This document shows positions 6,100 through 8,014 of a DNA stretch of 8,014 nt, one piece after another. The position numbers and the translations under genes are program-made. The stretch's first letter is position 1, and the number at the start of each line of letters is the position of its first letter. The notes beneath the pieces are model-generated. The model was not told the origin of the DNA, made no database searches, and saw only the letters and a list, made by a program, of their open reading frames with translations. Source of the DNA: Candidatus Eiseniibacteriota bacterium (GTDB lineage Bacteria > Joyebacterota > Joyebacteria > Joyebacterales > Joyebacteraceae); contig DAOVNE010000043.1 in the NCBI GenBank assembly GCA_030630395.1, positions 1 to 8,014 of the forward strand. The letters are read 5' to 3'.

Positions 6100-7010
6100 T
6101 GCGCCCTCCTGCCTACGATCTCCACCTCAGTCTCAAGATCACGCCCTGTGTGATCGCTGACTCGTTCACGGATCAGAGTGATCAGCTCCTCGACGTCCTC
6201 GGGAGTTGCCCCCCGGTCGTTCAGTATGAAATTGGCGTGCACGTCGGACACGACGGCTCCACCGATGCGAGCTCCGACGAGACCGACCGAGTCGATGAGC
6301 GCCCACGCGGCCTTGTCGGGGAAATTGCGGAAGACGCATCCGGCGCTTCGCATTCCGACCGGCTGCGTTCGCCATTTCCGCTCGATGATCTCCTGCAGTC
6401 GTGCTGCGACAGTTGTGGGACTCTCCTCGGCAAGAGTCAGGACGACCCTCTCGACGACGTGTCCCTCCGGAATGCCCATACGCCTGTAGGAGGCATCGAG
6501 TTCACTTCCGGCGACCTGCACGGAACCCTCCCCTGGTTCGAAGACCACAACGGACTCGAGATGGTCTGCGAACCAAACGTCGTAGCTTCCGGCGTTCATG
6601 ACGGCGGCTCCACCGACACTGCCGGGAATCCCGGCGAGAGGCTCAAGCCCGGTGAGACCGGACTCGGCGCAGAAGCTCAGAAGTCCGCTCAGCGGGATCC
6701 CACTGCCAACGGTCACGACTCCGCCGTCAGCGCGCAGCGTGCTGAGCGCCTGCTCGGTGGAAAGGACGGCTCCTTCGATGCCCCCGCTTCTCACGAGCAG
6801 ATTGGTGCCTCGCCCCAGGATCTTGATCGCCACACCGGCGTCCTTCAGAAACGCCGCGCACTCCTTGAGGCTACCTTCGTCGAGCGGCTGGACGTAGACG
6901 TCGGCAGGACCTCCCAGACCGAAGGACGTATGCTTGGCCATGGGCTCGTCCGGATAAACGCATCCGGGAGCTATCGCCCTGAGTTCTGTGATGATGCCTT
7001 GGTCCAGCAT
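6096..7010 (-). CDS. murB: UDP-N-acetylenolpyruvoylglucosamine reductase MurB
   Basis: MurB is the cytoplasmic FAD enzyme that reduces enolpyruvyl-UDP-GlcNAc to UDP-MurNAc with NADPH. With the ATG at 7010 it has 304 residues. FAD-domain motifs are TSFGLGGPADV (28-38), GRGTNLLV (66-73) and GIPGSVGGAAVMNAG (127-141). YRRM (175-178) supplies the conserved substrate Arg. The general-acid position lies in SAGCVFRNF (222-230) and is Cys225 rather than the Ser of the E. coli enzyme. HANFILN (258-264) and the C-terminal ETEVEIVG (293-300) contain the last conserved Glu. The shape fits the shorter type II MurB. An upstream in-frame ATG at 7034 would add 8 residues but lacks a ribosome-binding site, whereas 7010 has GAGG at 6 bases. 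It follows the murC stop by 32 bases and overlaps ftsQ by 4. Confidence 0.96.
   Translation of the reverse strand: MLDQGIITELRAIAPGCVYPDEPMAKHTSFGLGGPADVYVQPLDEGSLKECAAFLKDAGVAIKILGRGTNLLVRSGGIEGAVLSTEQALSTLRADGGVVTVGSGIPLSGLLSFCAESGLTGLEPLAGIPGSVGGAAVMNAGSYDVWFADHLESVVVFEPGEGSVQVAGSELDASYRRMGIPEGHVVERVVLTLAEESPTTVAARLQEIIERKWRTQPVGMRSAGCVFRNFPDKAAWALIDSVGLVGARIGGAVVSDVHANFILNDRGATPEDVEELITLIRERVSDHTGRDLETEVEIVGRRAH
6105..6110 (-). promoter_or_regulatory. Ribosome-binding site fixing the TTG start of ftsQ
   Basis: AGGAGG, 5 bases (GCGCA) before the TTG at 6099, lies inside the last codons of murB. It decides the start, because there is no Met codon between the TTG and the transmembrane segment. 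Confidence 0.8.
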
Positions 7011-7016
7011 GGGTAA

Positions 7017-7020
7017 CCTC
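7017..7020 (-). promoter_or_regulatory. Ribosome-binding site favouring the 7010 start of murB
   Basis: GAGG with 6-base spacing precedes the ATG at 7010. The alternative ATG at 7034 is preceded by ACTTCGCGG, which has no good match. Confidence 0.55.
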
Positions 7021-7042
7021 GCCCCGCTCCGCATCCGCGAAG

Positions 7043-8014
7043 TCAGGAGTTTTCTTGCTCGCTCACGGCTGTGAGGATACGATCCCCCACTTTGTAGATG
7101 TCGCCGGCTCCGAGTGTCACGACGACATCGCCGGGACGTATGACCTCGACAGCGCGCGCGAACAGCTCATCCATGTCCTCGATGTACGATGCGTCTCTAT
7201 GGCCGTATCGTATCGCGGCCTCCACGATATTGGCTCCGCTCACCCCCTCGATGGGTGTTTCGCTGGCGGCGTAGATTCCTGTGACCATAAGTACGTCGGC
7301 GTCGTAGAACGATCTTCCGAACTCGTCGGATAGCTTCTGCGTTCGTGTATATCTGTGAGGCTGAAAGAGGACGACGAGTCTTCTGTTCCAGCAAGCGGCT
7401 GCTGCCGCGAGAGTCGTTCCGATCTCTGCTGGGTGGTGGCCGTAATCATCCAGTACAAGCACATCGTTGACCTCCCCTTTGATCTCGAACCTGCGGGCGA
7501 TTCCCTCGAACTCCTTCAGAGACCTGGCGATGTCTCCGAACTCCACGCCGAGTTCCAGACCCACCGCGACTGCGGCGAGCGAGTTGTAGATATTGTGAAG
7601 CCCCGGCATGTGCATCTCGATTCTGCCCATATCCTCTCCGCGTACGATCACGGAGAACGACGTCAGCTCCCCTGATGACTCAATGTCGTAACCCTGTACG
7701 TCCACCTGACCTGTCAGGCCGTAGCTCACGACCCTGCGATGAATGTCGGGGATTATTGACTGGATGCTGTGCTGGTCCAGGCAGACCACCGAGCAGCCAT
7801 AGAACGGGATGCTGTTGGCGAACCGAATGAACGCCTCCTTGATCTCGTCTATCCCCTTGTAGAAATCGAGATGCTCCTCATCGATGGTCGTGATGACTGC
7901 CATCGTCGGTGAGAGCTTCAGAAACGACCCGTCGCTCTCATCGGCCTCTGCCACTATGTACTCGCTGGATCCGAGCCGGGCGCCTGTACCCATGGTCTTC
8001 ACGGTTCCGCCAAC
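7043..8014 (-). CDS. murC: UDP-N-acetylmuramate--L-alanine ligase MurC, partial (N-terminus off window)
   Basis: MurC is the cytoplasmic ATP-dependent ligase that adds L-alanine to UDP-MurNAc, the first amino acid of the peptide stem. The window holds the last 323 residues, open to the edge. The missing N-terminal part (roughly 130-150 residues by family length) carries the UDP-binding Rossmann domain and the ATP P-loop. Visible here, numbered from the window edge, are EADESDGSFL (23-32), the ITTIDEEHLDFY stretch (41-52), PGLHNIYNSLAA (137-148) and FEGIARRFE (169-177). The MurC-diagnostic DDYGHHPAEI (189-198), then QPHRYTRT and VTLGAGDIYKVG near the C-terminus, complete domains 2 and 3. No frameshift is seen. 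The apparent GTG at 8002 is internal, because the conserved reading continues upstream (VGGTVKTMGTGARLGSSEY). The gene ends 32 bases before murB. Confidence 0.97.
   Translation of the reverse strand, partial: VGGTVKTMGTGARLGSSEYIVAEADESDGSFLKLSPTMAVITTIDEEHLDFYKGIDEIKEAFIRFANSIPFYGCSVVCLDQHSIQSIIPDIHRRVVSYGLTGQVDVQGYDIESSGELTSFSVIVRGEDMGRIEMHMPGLHNIYNSLAAVAVGLELGVEFGDIARSLKEFEGIARRFEIKGEVNDVLVLDDYGHHPAEIGTTLAAAAACWNRRLVVLFQPHRYTRTQKLSDEFGRSFYDADVLMVTGIYAASETPIEGVSGANIVEAAIRYGHRDASYIEDMDELFARAVEVIRPGDVVVTLGAGDIYKVGDRILTAVSEQENS

Noticed and set aside
6078..7016. Plus-strand open frame of 312 codons opposite murB
   Set aside because: It mirrors murB almost exactly, its translation has no recognisable domain, and the opposite strand encodes clear MurB motifs. 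It is an antisense shadow of GC-rich coding DNA.
7991..8002. GTG at 8002 or ATG at 7993 as the murC start
   Set aside because: Conserved MurC sequence continues upstream to the window edge in the same frame, so these codons are internal and the gene is cut by the window.

Overview
The window is a single-direction block of seven genes, all on the minus strand. It is the division and cell-wall (dcw) cluster of a bacterium. The DNA is GC-rich (about 60% by eye). Genes are packed with gaps of at most about 60 bases (up to 97 before ftsZ if its shorter start is used) or short overlaps. Shine-Dalgarno sequences are strong, and GTG or TTG starts are common. Nothing seen on the plus strand or in the gaps suggests mobile DNA, RNA genes or CRISPR. 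The phylum cannot be fixed from this window. A TPR protein and a radical SAM protein behind ftsZ, with no ddl between murB and ftsQ, would suit a Gram-negative lineage outside the classical Proteobacteria, such as an FCB-type or candidate phylum. That is a low-confidence inference.

In transcription order (high to low coordinates) the layout is: murC, 3' part only (>8014-7043); murB (7010-6096); ftsQ (6099-5293), overlapping murB by 4 bases; ftsA (5253-4030); ftsZ (3932-2718, or from 4007 with a basic N-terminal extension); a GTG-started protein made almost entirely of TPR units (2660-999); and a radical SAM protein (999 to beyond position 1), which shares one base with the TPR stop codon (TGATG). 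The only gap with a recognisable promoter-like signal is the 57-base ftsZ-TPR gap. It holds a consensus TATAAT followed by a short inverted repeat.

MurC and MurB carry out early cytoplasmic steps of peptidoglycan precursor synthesis: ligation of L-Ala to UDP-MurNAc, and reduction of enolpyruvyl-UDP-GlcNAc. FtsZ forms the division ring, FtsA tethers it to the membrane, and FtsQ is the bitopic periplasmic scaffold of the divisome. The TPR and radical SAM proteins have no known role in this pathway. Their position and apparent translational coupling make them the least explained part of the window. The points most worth a second look are: the 15-base in-frame repeats coding a Lys/Ser-rich tail on the radical SAM protein; altered phosphate-2 residues in FtsA; the two ribosome-binding sites in front of ftsZ; and the internal promoter plus palindrome before the TPR gene.
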